Source: Herbinix sp.
GTDB lineage: Bacteria; Bacillota; Clostridia; Lachnospirales; Lachnospiraceae
Direction of reading: 5' to 3'
Assembly: GCA_029256105.1 (NCBI GenBank)
Contig: JAQSYO010000012.1
Coordinates: forward strand, 1-64,000
Length of the DNA: 64,000 nt
The position numbers were made by a program, and so were the translations under genes. The notes under the pieces are model-generated. The model was not told the origin of the DNA. It was given only the letters and a program-made list of their open reading frames with translations, and ran no database searches. Positions 8,318-17,523 of the stretch are shown here, in pieces. Position 1 is the first letter of the stretch. Every line of letters begins with the position of its first letter.

Positions 8318-8395
8318 TAAAAAAATTACTGCCGATAGAAAATGCAAGAAACGAGATATTCGTTATAATGCCTTTCGACTCAGCAGTAATTCTTA
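8318..8395 (-). terminator. Terminator of the BIG2-domain gene
   Basis: On the minus strand ATTACTGC, a long imperfectly paired interior and GCAGTAAT are followed by TTTTTTTATTTT. The structure starts within 10 nt of the stop codon at 8401. Confidence 0.75.
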
Positions 8396-8400
8396 TTCTA

Positions 8401-11400
8401 CTAATCTATTTTTACTACTTTTAACTTACAAGTGAGTTTCCTTCCATTTACAGTAGCTGTGATCGTCGCTTTCCCAACTGCTCTTGTACTTACATTTCCA
8501 TTTGTCACAACTGCAACCTGCGGATTATCGATACTCCAATTTACTGTTGTAGTCGCTCCTTCAACCTGAAGCGGATATGGATATGTTGTGTACTGTTCTA
8601 AGACTAGTTCCGTCATATTTAAACCAATTACGATAACTTCAATATTCGCAGTTTTCCCAGAATCAGTCATAACCGTTATATTCGCAGTTCCTGTTGATCT
8701 TGCGTAAATCTTTCCTGTCTTTTTATCAACTCTGGCGATTGCAGCATTATCCGAACTCCAGGTTGTAGAATCTGTTGACTCAGCAGGGTTAAGACGTACT
8801 TCAACTAGTTTATCTTCACCAGGTACCATAACCAGTCTTTTATCCATTAATGTAATTGCTGTTGATGGTAAACGATCACGAACTGCAACATAACAAATCG
8901 CTTTCTTACCTGTATTATCTTTTGCTTCTGCAACTATCGTTGCACTGCCCGCTTTTAATGCAGTTACTACTCCATCCTCATCTACGATTGCAACACTTTC
9001 ATCACTAGAGGTCCATCTTGCTGTTCGATAAGTAGAATTATTCGGCCTAATTGATACATTAAGTTCCTTACTATCCCCAACTAACATCGCCAGATATGCT
9101 TTGTCCAGAGTGATACTGTCAACCGGAGTAACAACCCTTACCTCACAGGTTGCTTCTACATCACTGCCATCCATAGCAGTTGCAGTAATTGTAGCATACC
9201 CGACTGCAATACCTGTGATTTTACCTTTTTGATTTACCGTTGCAATTCTATCGTTACTTGTACTCCAATGAACCTTTGGATTTGTAGCGTTTTCGGTCAT
9301 TACTGTAGCTTTTAATGTAGCGGTTTTCTTAATACCTATATTGTAGGTTTCATAATCAAGTTTAATTGTAGTGACACTCTCTCTTACGGTAACTACGCAG
9401 GTGCTTGAATATCCTCCATCAAGTGTAGTACAAGTAATTACTGTTACTCCACCCACTAAAGCGGTTATTTCGCCTTCCGCTGATATCGTTGCAATCTTTG
9501 GATTAGAACTTTTCCAAGTAACTCCTAGTTGCGTAGCTTCACTTGGCGACACTGATACCTTTAATTTAAATTCATCACCAACAAAAATAGTTTTTTCTGT
9601 GAAGTTTAGTATTAGTCCATCTACCGGCTCGGTGACGGTCACCTTACAATATGCAATTCCTCCTGCTTCTGTTCTAGCCATAATAACAGCAGAACCAGCA
9701 GCTTTTGCTGTAACTTTACCGTTTTCATCAACAACTGCGATCTTGGTCTCACTGGATTCCCATACCAAATTATTATCGGTACTATCCTTTGGAGTCAAGG
9801 TTGTCTTTATATAATAATATTCACCTGTTTTTAGGTTTAATTCTGTTTCATCAAATTTAACGGCTGTAGCAACTCGTTTTACTGTAATCGTACAGTATAC
9901 AGAATAACCACCATCTAACGATTTCAATATAATTACTGAAGTACCAACATTCTTGGCCGTAACCTTACCGGTAGCATCAACTGTGACTACGCTGGAATTC
10001 GTTGATGTCCAGGTTACTGCATTTGTACTGGCGTTGTTTGGAAGGATTACATAGGAAAGTCTTGCTGACTGTCCGACATACATTGTCTTTTCTTTCTCAT
10101 CTAGAGCTAAGGAAACAACAGGTATCTGAATTGTTATATTACAGATCGCCCTTGCTTTCGCATTATCGTCTGAGGTTGCAATAATCGATACCGAACCTGG
10201 CTTTAACAATGTAACTAAACCATTTGCATCTACCTTTGCCTTCGTCTCATCGGTAGAGCTCCAAGACACCGCCTTATTTATTGCATTTTCAGGATATACG
10301 GTGGCACGAATTTGTAAATGTTTCATAGATAAATCTACGATTACATCTGACTCTGATAATACAACACTCGTAACTGATTGTTGTATATTAACATGGCAAT
10401 AACCAACAACTACATTATCTTGATTAATTGCAGATATTACAGCATGTCCACCTGCAACACCCTGAATTGTGGTTGTCAAAGCACTTGACTCGACTATTTT
10501 TACAAGCTTTTCATTTGATGATTTCCAGGTTAGTGTTACACCACTTAAATTTTTAGGTGTTATTGTTGCATGTAAGGTAGTATATCCACCAATCGGTAAG
10601 GTTATTTCCTCCGGATCAACTACAATTGTCGCAACGGATTGCTGTACGGTAATTTGACAGGTTGCTTTTTTCACAATACCGTTAATCGTCTGCTTTGCTG
10701 TGATGGTTGCAACACCTGCTTTTACACCAGTTACTAAACCACCTTCTACCGATGCTATACTGGCATCACTAGTGGACCAAGTAATCGGCTCCGTGGGATC
10801 CGTTACGATGGCATTTAGCAATAAGGTTCCTTTCGTAAATAAAGTAGCACTGGTTTCACTAAGTGAAATCCCATCTATTACAGTGACATCAATATTAATG
10901 TTAATCGGATCAGTAGTATCAAAAAGATCATATTGGGATAAGTAGGATAAATGGATTGTTACATTACCCTTTTTTTTGGCAGAAATGATGCTTGTATTTG
11001 TATCAATAGCTGCAATATTGGCATTATCTGACGTATAGGAAAAAATCCCTGCAGCAGGTATATTAGAGTTTTCTAAAATACTATAGGTATCCCCAACTGT
11101 CATTACAAGGTTAATATCTCCAATATTAATTGGAACAACTATTTTCATATATGCATAAGGAGCATTCGTACTCCTAGTGTAACTTTCATTGGCAAATGCA
11201 TACACCTCATAAGTACCTGCTTTTACTTTGGTAAAGGATACTGCACCACTGATCTCACTGACGGAATATGACATCTTGCTGGAATCTCCCGCCGGAAGTT
11301 TTTTCTTCGTACTAACGTCATATACTTCCCACTTAAGATTAGCAGCTCTTGTTGCATTGGACTCAATTACAAAATTAGAGGGTACTCCATTGGCGACAGA

Positions 11401-12189
11401 GGGCGCTGTATAGTCCGCTGAAGAATTAACAGGGCCGGTGGGTAAACCATAATCTAAACTAAATTTGGGCTTCACTACTACTCTCATAGTTATCTTCATC
11501 GGTTTATCCTGTGTGGACATCGTATTACTGGTCGCCGTAATCGTAGTACTACCAGCACCGACGGCTTTCACCTTACCCTCCGCATTAACCGTGGCCACTC
11601 CTTCTTTATCACTCTCCCAGATTACTGCCGAAGTTGCAATAGCAGCTCCTGATACCGGAACAACGGAACCATCCGGATTATAATCAACATATTTTAAAAA
11701 TATTGGTTTTTCATCGTTTATCGTATCAATGACCAAGATTTGCTCATTCGTGGTTGTTGCAGTAACCATTCCGGTTTTTTGATAGTCAAACTCAAGATCA
11801 ACTTTAACAGAACAGTTAATGGTATAAGAAAGTGTACCCGAAGTTACAATAGCGGTAATTGTGGAATAACCGGGTCCTTTCCGAATTAATTTCACAAAAT
11901 TTGAGGGAGTAGAGGGGTCTGATTCTAGAGTAACAACTCCTGGTTCAGATGAAATCCATTTAACAGTGGAGGAATCAGCCCAACCCACCGCCGTAACATT
12001 AAGCAAAACCTCTGGCCGCGTTAACACATATTCAGATCCAGCATTTTTAATTGTACTATTAAATACAAAATAATAATCCGGTAGTGTAGCACTTGATGCC
12101 TGCTCACTAGCTCCACTAAAATTTAAAAGTACAATTGTTAAAAGTAGGCTGAACACAAAAGTAAAGCCAATTTTTTTTGTTATTTTCAT
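8401..12189 (-). CDS. Secreted protein of about 14 bacterial Ig-like (BIG2) domains
   Basis: 1262 residues from the ATG at 12189, chosen because GGGAGG lies 6 nt upstream; an in-frame TTG at 12204 would precede that site. Residues 1-30 are a signal peptide (KITKKIGFTFVFSLLLTIVLLNFSGASEQA). The remainder is a string of ~80-90 residue Ig-like domains with the BIG2 signature (xVTWxSSNxxVATVDxxGKVTAxxxGxxTITA). About ten are canonical. The first four are more divergent and the third has a longer insert. No sortase motif, SLH domain, catalytic domain or membrane anchor is visible, so it is probably released or held by carbohydrate/protein binding. Its own terminator and large flanks suggest a single-gene unit. 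BIG2 domains occur in adhesins and in cell-surface carbohydrate-acting proteins; the actual ligand is unknown. Confidence 0.9.
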   Translation of the reverse strand: MKITKKIGFTFVFSLLLTIVLLNFSGASEQASSATLPDYYFVFNSTIKNAGSEYVLTRPEVLLNVTAVGWADSSTVKWISSEPGVVTLESDPSTPSNFVKLIRKGPGYSTITAIVTSGTLSYTINCSVKVDLEFDYQKTGMVTATTTNEQILVIDTINDEKPIFLKYVDYNPDGSVVPVSGAAIATSAVIWESDKEGVATVNAEGKVKAVGAGSTTITATSNTMSTQDKPMKITMRVVVKPKFSLDYGLPTGPVNSSADYTAPSVANGVPSNFVIESNATRAANLKWEVYDVSTKKKLPAGDSSKMSYSVSEISGAVSFTKVKAGTYEVYAFANESYTRSTNAPYAYMKIVVPINIGDINLVMTVGDTYSILENSNIPAAGIFSYTSDNANIAAIDTNTSIISAKKKGNVTIHLSYLSQYDLFDTTDPININIDVTVIDGISLSETSATLFTKGTLLLNAIVTDPTEPITWSTSDASIASVEGGLVTGVKAGVATITAKQTINGIVKKATCQITVQQSVATIVVDPEEITLPIGGYTTLHATITPKNLSGVTLTWKSSNEKLVKIVESSALTTTIQGVAGGHAVISAINQDNVVVGYCHVNIQQSVTSVVLSESDVIVDLSMKHLQIRATVYPENAINKAVSWSSTDETKAKVDANGLVTLLKPGSVSIIATSDDNAKARAICNITIQIPVVSLALDEKEKTMYVGQSARLSYVILPNNASTNAVTWTSTNSSVVTVDATGKVTAKNVGTSVIILKSLDGGYSVYCTITVKRVATAVKFDETELNLKTGEYYYIKTTLTPKDSTDNNLVWESSETKIAVVDENGKVTAKAAGSAVIMARTEAGGIAYCKVTVTEPVDGLILNFTEKTIFVGDEFKLKVSVSPSEATQLGVTWKSSNPKIATISAEGEITALVGGVTVITCTTLDGGYSSTCVVTVRESVTTIKLDYETYNIGIKKTATLKATVMTENATNPKVHWSTSNDRIATVNQKGKITGIAVGYATITATAMDGSDVEATCEVRVVTPVDSITLDKAYLAMLVGDSKELNVSIRPNNSTYRTARWTSSDESVAIVDEDGVVTALKAGSATIVAEAKDNTGKKAICYVAVRDRLPSTAITLMDKRLVMVPGEDKLVEVRLNPAESTDSTTWSSDNAAIARVDKKTGKIYARSTGTANITVMTDSGKTANIEVIVIGLNMTELVLEQYTTYPYPLQVEGATTTVNWSIDNPQVAVVTNGNVSTRAVGKATITATVNGRKLTCKLKVVKID

Positions 12190-12307
12190 TACATTCCCTC
12201 CCAAAAAACCTAGTCATATAGAATATATCGGCAATTAAAATGGATTTAATTAGTTTAATTACCTATAATTTTAAATGTAATTTTTGGCACTTTTGTGTCA
12301 ATATAGT

Positions 12308-12351
12308 AAGAAAAATGGGAATGTCGGAAAGAGTTCTCCGGCATTCCCATC
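12308..12351 (-). terminator. Terminator of the metal-ATPase operon
   Basis: On the minus strand GATGGGAATGCCGG pairs with CCGACATTCCCAT around a short loop and is followed by TTTTT. It begins 3 nt after the ATPase stop codon. Confidence 0.88.
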
Positions 12352-12353
12352 TT

Positions 12354-14501
12354 TTATTTTATACGCATGGCTCTCATTGCATTAAAAAGTGCTATCAATG
12401 CTACACCAACATCGGCAAAGATTGCAAACCATATGGAGGTGATATCAAGAAAGGCTAGAACCATGATTAAGGCCTTAATTCCAAGTGCAAAGATTATATT
12501 TTGTGTTACGATACTTTTTGTTTTATGAGCAATCTTGATAGCTGTTGCAATCTTACTGATTTCATCATTCATGATAACAACATCCGCTGCTTCAATTGCT
12601 GCATCGGAACCGATACCGCCCATAGCAATACCAATATCTGCACCAGCAAGTACCGGAGCATCATTTATTCCGTCTCCGACAAATACGATCTTGCCTTTAC
12701 CAGCCGCCTGCTTCTTGTATTTCTCAAACCAGGCAACCTTATCTTGTGGTAATAGCTCAGCTTGATATTCATCCACTTGACAAAGTTCAGCGATTTCTTT
12801 GGCTGTATTTGTATGATCCCCGGTCAACATAACGGTATGTTTTACTCCTAATTGCTTTAGGGCAATCATGGTTTCTTTCACTCCAGATTTAATCTCATCC
12901 GATATCAAAATATAACCAAGGTATTTGTTATTCTTCGCTACGTGAACAATACTACCGGTGGCCTCGGTAAGGGGTGTGAGAATATCAAATTTACGCATCA
13001 GCTTTTCATTTCCTGCGTAAATGACATATTCTCCACACTCAGCAACTACTCCGTGCCCCGCCAGCTCGGTGATTTGCGCTGTCTCAATGCTTAAGGTCTC
13101 TATATCATTAGAATTATTATTTTTATTATAATAAGATAGGATTGACTTCGCGATAGGATGTGTGGAATGATTTTCTGCAATCGCTGCGCTGTAAATCAGC
13201 TGATCAATATCCACTCCCTCTGTCGGGCATACCTTAGTAACTTTGAAAACTCCCTTTGTAAGGGTTCCTGTCTTATCAAATACAATGGTATCTACCATTT
13301 TTAAGGCATCTAGATAATTGCCACCTTTGATTAAAATGCCTTGTTTCGCTGCACCACCAATACCACCAAAGAAGCTGAGTGGAATGGAAATAACGAGGGC
13401 ACAAGGGCAGGATATAATTAGAAAGCTTAATGCACGATATAGCCAATTCGTAAAGGTACCATATCCCAGCAATGGTGGAACTACTGCAACAGCAACTGCA
13501 GCAAATACTACAATCGGAGTATAATATCTAGCAAATTTGGTGATGAATTTTTCACTCTCTGCTTTTTTACTGCTTGCATTTTCTACTAACTCTAATATTT
13601 TGGATACCGTCGCTTCTCCAAAGGGCTTTGTTACCTTAATTTCCAATACACCACTCGTATTGATAGTTCCGGATAACACAGTATCTTCAACCTCTACCTC
13701 TATCGGTACACTTTCACCGGTAAGTGCTCTCGAGTCAATGAAGCTGGTTCCTTTTACAACAATTCCATCAAGTGGAACTTTCTCACCCGGTTTTACTAAT
13801 ATAAGATCGCCAACTTCAATCTGTTCCGGTGCTACAACACTTATGGTATCACCTGTTATTTTATTGGCATAGTCAGGTCGGATATTCATTAAACCTGCGA
13901 TGTCTTTCTTCGATTTATTAACTGCTTTCTCCTGTAGTAGTTCACCTACTCCGTAAAACACTAGGACAGCGATTGCTTCTACTCTCTCACCAATGAGAAA
14001 GGCACCCAGGGATGCAATTCCCATAAGGAAATTTTCATCAAATATATCGCCTTTACGAATGTTTTTTATCGCAGCAGATAGTACTTCATAACCAGCTAGT
14101 ATATATGCAACAATAAAGAAAGCAGTTTTCATACCATTTGATACATTAACTACCGAAAATATAATTGCCAAAGCGACTGCTATTCCCAGACGTAGAAAGT
14201 ACGTTCTCATCTCTTCCTCCGCTTCCTGCTTCTTATTAGATGCAGGCTGTTTATCCATCTCCTCCTTCTCCGTTAAATCCAGGACTTTTACTGAGGGTTC
14301 GTGGGAGGCAACAATCGTTTTAACCTTTTTCGTAATATCTGTGACTCCTGTATCTTGTAGTGCGATGCTTAGTTTATTATTCATCATATTAATACTGGCT
14401 TCTGTTACCCCTGATAGATTACTGACCTCTTTTTCAATTTTTGCTGCACAGTTTGCACAGCATAGACCATCTAAAATATATTCCTTATTCTCCATACCCA
14501 T
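12354..14501 (-). CDS. cadA: Zn2+/Cd2+-exporting P1B-type ATPase (CadA/ZntA family)
   Basis: 715 residues. An N-terminal heavy-metal-associated domain carries C15-x-x-C18 (GLCCANCAAK). The membrane metal site is C365-P-C367. The phosphorylated Asp is D409 (DKTGTLTKG). The A-domain TGES lies at 261-264 and the hinge is GDGINDAPVLAGADIGIAMG. The last membrane segment contains FADVGVALIALFNAMR, the DxG motif characteristic of the Zn/Cd (P1B-2) subgroup rather than the copper one. It pumps Zn/Cd/Pb out of the cytoplasm using ATP. Its ATG follows the regulator's stop codon by one base and uses an AGGAGGG site inside the regulator's end, so the two genes are coupled. Metal specificity is inferred from motifs. 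Confidence 0.93.
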   Translation of the reverse strand: MGMENKEYILDGLCCANCAAKIEKEVSNLSGVTEASINMMNNKLSIALQDTGVTDITKKVKTIVASHEPSVKVLDLTEKEEMDKQPASNKKQEAEEEMRTYFLRLGIAVALAIIFSVVNVSNGMKTAFFIVAYILAGYEVLSAAIKNIRKGDIFDENFLMGIASLGAFLIGERVEAIAVLVFYGVGELLQEKAVNKSKKDIAGLMNIRPDYANKITGDTISVVAPEQIEVGDLILVKPGEKVPLDGIVVKGTSFIDSRALTGESVPIEVEVEDTVLSGTINTSGVLEIKVTKPFGEATVSKILELVENASSKKAESEKFITKFARYYTPIVVFAAVAVAVVPPLLGYGTFTNWLYRALSFLIISCPCALVISIPLSFFGGIGGAAKQGILIKGGNYLDALKMVDTIVFDKTGTLTKGVFKVTKVCPTEGVDIDQLIYSAAIAENHSTHPIAKSILSYYNKNNNSNDIETLSIETAQITELAGHGVVAECGEYVIYAGNEKLMRKFDILTPLTEATGSIVHVAKNNKYLGYILISDEIKSGVKETMIALKQLGVKHTVMLTGDHTNTAKEIAELCQVDEYQAELLPQDKVAWFEKYKKQAAGKGKIVFVGDGINDAPVLAGADIGIAMGGIGSDAAIEAADVVIMNDEISKIATAIKIAHKTKSIVTQNIIFALGIKALIMVLAFLDITSIWFAIFADVGVALIALFNAMRAMRIK

Positions 14502-14502
14502 C

Positions 14503-14868
14503 CTAACCCTCCTCGATATGCTCTAGTCCAACCTCTAATATGCTCTTCACATGTTCATCCAATAGTGAATAGTATGTGACCTTTCCATCTCTTCGATATT
14601 TCACCAGATTAACTTGTCGTAACGTCTTTAATTGATGCGAAATCGCTGACTTTGTCATATTTAAAAGAACTGCCAAATCACATACGCACATTTCTTCATT
14701 GTCAAGTGCCCATAATATTTTGATACGAGTACTATCACCAAACATCTTAAAAAAATCAGCCAGATCATACAACTTCTCATCCTCTGGAATAAGCTTACTG
14801 ACTTTTTCTACCACTTCCGCATGAATAACTTCACAATCACATATTGCAAATTTATTATCTTGATTCAT
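14503..14868 (-). CDS. ArsR/SmtB-family metal-sensing repressor (CadC/CzrA-like)
   Basis: 121 residues from the ATG at 14868, which has GGGAGG 7 nt upstream; a longer in-frame start at 14922 lacks this. The N-terminus contains CDCEVIH, resembling the CadC Cys-containing metal site, and the winged helix carries ELAxLLNMTKSAISHQLKTLR with the CVCDL metal-binding helix (ELCVCD box, here EEMCVCDL). It should repress the downstream ATPase until Zn/Cd/Pb binds. A promoter with an inverted repeat just downstream of the -10 lies 150-190 nt upstream of the start. Both metal sites appear intact. Confidence 0.92.
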   Translation of the reverse strand: MNQDNKFAICDCEVIHAEVVEKVSKLIPEDEKLYDLADFFKMFGDSTRIKILWALDNEEMCVCDLAVLLNMTKSAISHQLKTLRQVNLVKYRRDGKVTYYSLLDEHVKSILEVGLEHIEEG

Positions 14869-15115
14869 CGATAACCTCCCTTTCTTTGATTTCATTCGGC
14901 ATTTTCTACTTGTGGAAATCACTACTTATTTGCAAGTACTTATACTGACCATAATCAATTGACTGATAATATGATCATAATCATTATATCCCTCAGTTGT
15001 TCAGTTGAGTAATTGTTCAACTGTTTGATTGTATTATATTCCATCTTTGTTAAAAATGCAACTTGTTTTTAAAAGAAATTACAAGAAAGTAGACTTTTAA
15101 TACAAAGCAGACGAG
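14869..15115. promoter_or_regulatory. Promoter and operator of the arsR-cadA operon
   Basis: On the minus strand TTGCAT (15056-15061), a 17-bp spacer and a perfect TATAAT (15033-15038) form a SigA-type promoter. Directly downstream is CAGTTGA-8-TCAACTG (15002-15023), a 7-bp inverted repeat that spans the likely transcription start, the usual place for an ArsR-family operator. A second imperfect palindrome of AT-rich sequence lies at about 14965-14990 in the leader. Confidence 0.65.
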
Positions 15116-15208
15116 TTACATATTCTTTAAAGATCGTTCTTCTTCATCTTCTTCATCTTTTTCTTCTGCAAATGATATATTTACAATAAACGCTGGGCTT
15201 TGTCTCAT
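15116..15208 (-). CDS. Tiny ORF or gene remnant with acidic tail
   Basis: A 30-residue frame, MRQSPAFIVNISFAEEKDEE and a further acidic/basic tail, ends in ATGTAA. The frame stays open a little upstream (NSGRRVLG), which suggests either the C-terminal remnant of a longer lost protein or a small peptide. No clear ribosome site is present. I do not recognise the family. Confidence 0.2.
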   Translation of the reverse strand: MRQSPAFIVNISFAEEKDEEDEEERSLKNM

Positions 15209-15268
15209 TCCGAGGACTCTACGTCCGCTATTTTATTCAATGGAAGTATGGGGTTAAAATAAACTCAT

Positions 15269-15320
15269 AAAAAAGCCAAGTTAATAGGTTTCTCTAAAAT
15301 CGTATTGACTTAGCCTTTTT
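15269..15320. terminator. Bidirectional terminator-like hairpin
   Basis: AAAAAAGCCAAGTTAATA (15269-15286) pairs with TATTGACTTAGCCTTTTT (15303-15320) over 17-18 bp with G-U pairs. It has U-runs on both strands but no confident gene directly before it on either strand. Confidence 0.6.
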
Positions 15321-15403
15321 CAAAATGTATCCTTGGCGACAGACTTGCAAGATTATTTGATTATAATTACGGTATACTCGAGGGAAAAAACAAGGAGGAA
15401 CAA

Positions 15404-15826
15404 ATGATTAATTTAACTAATTTGAATAAACAACATGGCACGATTACAATTGAAATACAAAGCATATTATCCGAAGTAGAGAAGGATGTAGCTCACATAG
15501 ACGCAGCTGCGGCGGCTTACCATATCAGTATCTTGGCTGGTCAACTAAAGATGCATCTACTGCATGAAGATAAATTTTTATACCCGGAATTGTTATTAAG
15601 TTCTGATGTGCATATGAAGGAATTGACTGATCTGTATATAAAAGAGATGGGTAGTTTGGCAGAGGTATATACGAAATATAAGAATTGCTATAATACAAAG
15701 AATAAAATAAACGAGAACATTCCACTGTTCCAGCAAGATACCATAAAAATCATGAAAGTCTTGAAAAACCGTATTGAAAAAGAAGACACTGAATTATACC
15801 GCTTAATACAGGAGAAAAATATATAA
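15404..15826 (+). CDS. Hemerythrin-like (HHE) domain protein
   Basis: 140 residues, all helical. It shows the HHE-type spacing of histidines: H11 (NLNKQHGTI), a second His in the helix around residue 45, and HLLHEDKFLYPELL with H-x3-E near residue 55. The family binds a non-haem di-iron centre and acts in oxygen, NO or iron handling in the cytoplasm. AAGGAGG lies 6 nt before the ATG. It is one of only two plus-strand genes in the window and is flanked on both sides by terminators, so it is monocistronic. The exact ligand set was not verified. Confidence 0.75.
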   Translation: MINLTNLNKQHGTITIEIQSILSEVEKDVAHIDAAAAAYHISILAGQLKMHLLHEDKFLYPELLLSSDVHMKELTDLYIKEMGSLAEVYTKYKNCYNTKNKINENIPLFQQDTIKIMKVLKNRIEKEDTELYRLIQEKNI

Positions 15827-15842
15827 TAAATAGGAACAAGCA

Positions 15843-15895
15843 AAACCCAATATAGGACACGCAGAAAACTAATCTGTGATTGCTATACTGGGTTT
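15843..15895. terminator. Convergent terminator between hemerythrin-like gene and MATE gene
   Basis: AAACCCAATATAG ... CTATACTGGGTTT forms a stem with one mismatch and is placed between two convergent genes. T-rich sequence follows on the plus strand (TATATTATATT). Confidence 0.7.
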
Positions 15896-15903
15896 ATATT
15901 ATA

Positions 15904-17229
15904 TTACATCATAGACATCCCTCGATACTTCTCCTTGTGGAAGCGGGTCAGGAAACAGATGGACCGAAATACCCAGTCAATTGTCATCGCAACCCAGACA
16001 CCCAATACCCCCATATGAAGGAGAATAGCAAGTACATAACTTAATCCAATTCTCCACAGCCACATAGAGATCATTGAAACCCACATAGTGAATTTTACAT
16101 CGTTTGCAGCACGTAATGCATTCGGTAATGCAAAGGATAGTGGCCAAACAATTGAAGAAAGTATACAATGATAAATAATTAGATTAGTTGCTATTTTAGC
16201 TGTTTCATCCGTGACATCATAGATTTTTAAAATTATTGGTATTAGGAAAATTAGAATAACATTCAAAGCACTCATAATCATCATTGATATCTTTATAAGC
16301 TTGTAGGTATAATATTTTACAGCATCATAGTCAAAGGCACCAACACAGCGACCGACAACTGTGATCAACGCTAAACCCATTGCTGAACCCGGTAATACAC
16401 TAATTCCACCAATTGAACCTGCAATCGCATTCGCAGTAATTGCTGAGGTACCTAAGCTAGCCGTTATGCCTTGTACCAATATCTTACCAACTTGGAACAC
16501 ACTATTCTCCATACCATTCGGGATGCCAATTTGAAGTATTCTTTTTATCATTACGATATTAATATGAAAGCTACGGATTGCTTTTATATGAATGGGATGT
16601 TTCTTATTCCTTAAAAGAATAAACAATACAACAGCTGCAAAAGATCTGGATATCAAGGTTGAAATTGCCGCTCCCGCAACTCCCATGTTAAATCCAAATA
16701 TTAAGATAGCATTAACGATTATATGAATTACGTTCATGAAAAAGGCTACCTTCATAGAAACCTTGGAATTACCCATGGACCGAAATAATGCTGCACATGC
16801 GTTATAAATTGCAATAAAAGGATATGACATTGCAGAATAAAAAAGATAGATTCTGGCATTTGCCATAACATCCTCACTTACTTCTCCAAAGAGTAAATTC
16901 AAAGCAGAATTACCAAATATAAATGCAATCGCCAATAAAACAAAGGATAATGATAATATAGTAGCAATCAGTTGTTCGCCGGCGATACAGGCAGATTTCT
17001 CATCTTTGTGGCCTAAAAATTGAGCTGAAACAACGGCACCTCCAGTTGCCAACGCACCGAATAAGCCAATAAGCAGTACGTTCAAAGAATCCACTAGTGA
17101 TACGCCTGATACTGCTGCCTCTCCCACTCTTGTTACCATCATACTGTCAGCCAACCCAACTGTCACCGCCAGCATCTGTTCAATAATTAACGGAACTATA
17201 AGCCTTAATAAATCTTTTCTAGTAAACAT
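15904..17229 (-). CDS. MATE-family multidrug/toxin exporter
   Basis: 441 residues with about twelve hydrophobic segments arranged as two six-helix halves, typical of the MATE (MatE, PF01554) family. N-terminal signature: LIVPLIIEQMLAVTVGLADSMMVTRVGEAAVSGVSLVDS. Members export cationic drugs or metabolites in exchange for Na+ or H+. GAGGCGATAGG precedes the ATG. The 5' leader can fold into hairpins that include a terminator-like one (17262-17302), suggesting conditional expression. Substrate unknown. Confidence 0.88.
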   Translation of the reverse strand: MFTRKDLLRLIVPLIIEQMLAVTVGLADSMMVTRVGEAAVSGVSLVDSLNVLLIGLFGALATGGAVVSAQFLGHKDEKSACIAGEQLIATILSLSFVLLAIAFIFGNSALNLLFGEVSEDVMANARIYLFYSAMSYPFIAIYNACAALFRSMGNSKVSMKVAFFMNVIHIIVNAILIFGFNMGVAGAAISTLISRSFAAVVLFILLRNKKHPIHIKAIRSFHINIVMIKRILQIGIPNGMENSVFQVGKILVQGITASLGTSAITANAIAGSIGGISVLPGSAMGLALITVVGRCVGAFDYDAVKYYTYKLIKISMMIMSALNVILIFLIPIILKIYDVTDETAKIATNLIIYHCILSSIVWPLSFALPNALRAANDVKFTMWVSMISMWLWRIGLSYVLAILLHMGVLGVWVAMTIDWVFRSICFLTRFHKEKYRGMSMM

Positions 17230-17261
17230 CCTATCGCCTCTATGTATTCATATTTAAATAT

Positions 17262-17324
17262 AAAAGGGGGAAACCTCCCTTCACTATAAGTCGGCTGCCC
17301 CCGTATACCCTCTAGAAAGTATAC
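17262..17324 (-). promoter_or_regulatory. Structured 5' leader of the MATE gene with possible attenuator
   Basis: On the minus strand GTATAC-10-GTATAC (17303-17324) is followed by GGGGG ... CCCCC (17266-17302) and then TTTTA. The second hairpin resembles an intrinsic terminator about 35 nt before the start codon. No known riboswitch class (guanidine, yybP, preQ1) was recognised in it. Confidence 0.35.
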
Positions 17325-17523
17325 TATATAAAGTATCGTTTTATCACTTTTTGTTCTGTTATGACTAGCTTCTAACGATTGAATCCTCTTACATGGCTAT
17401 TTTCAATCATATAAATTATGTCATATTTTATTAATTGTTCTTAAGTCTACCATAGTGCTTTGGTAAAATCAAGGTTGAACTCCTGTTTCGACAATGTTTA
17501 GTTAATCCTCTTTCCGATGTTCG

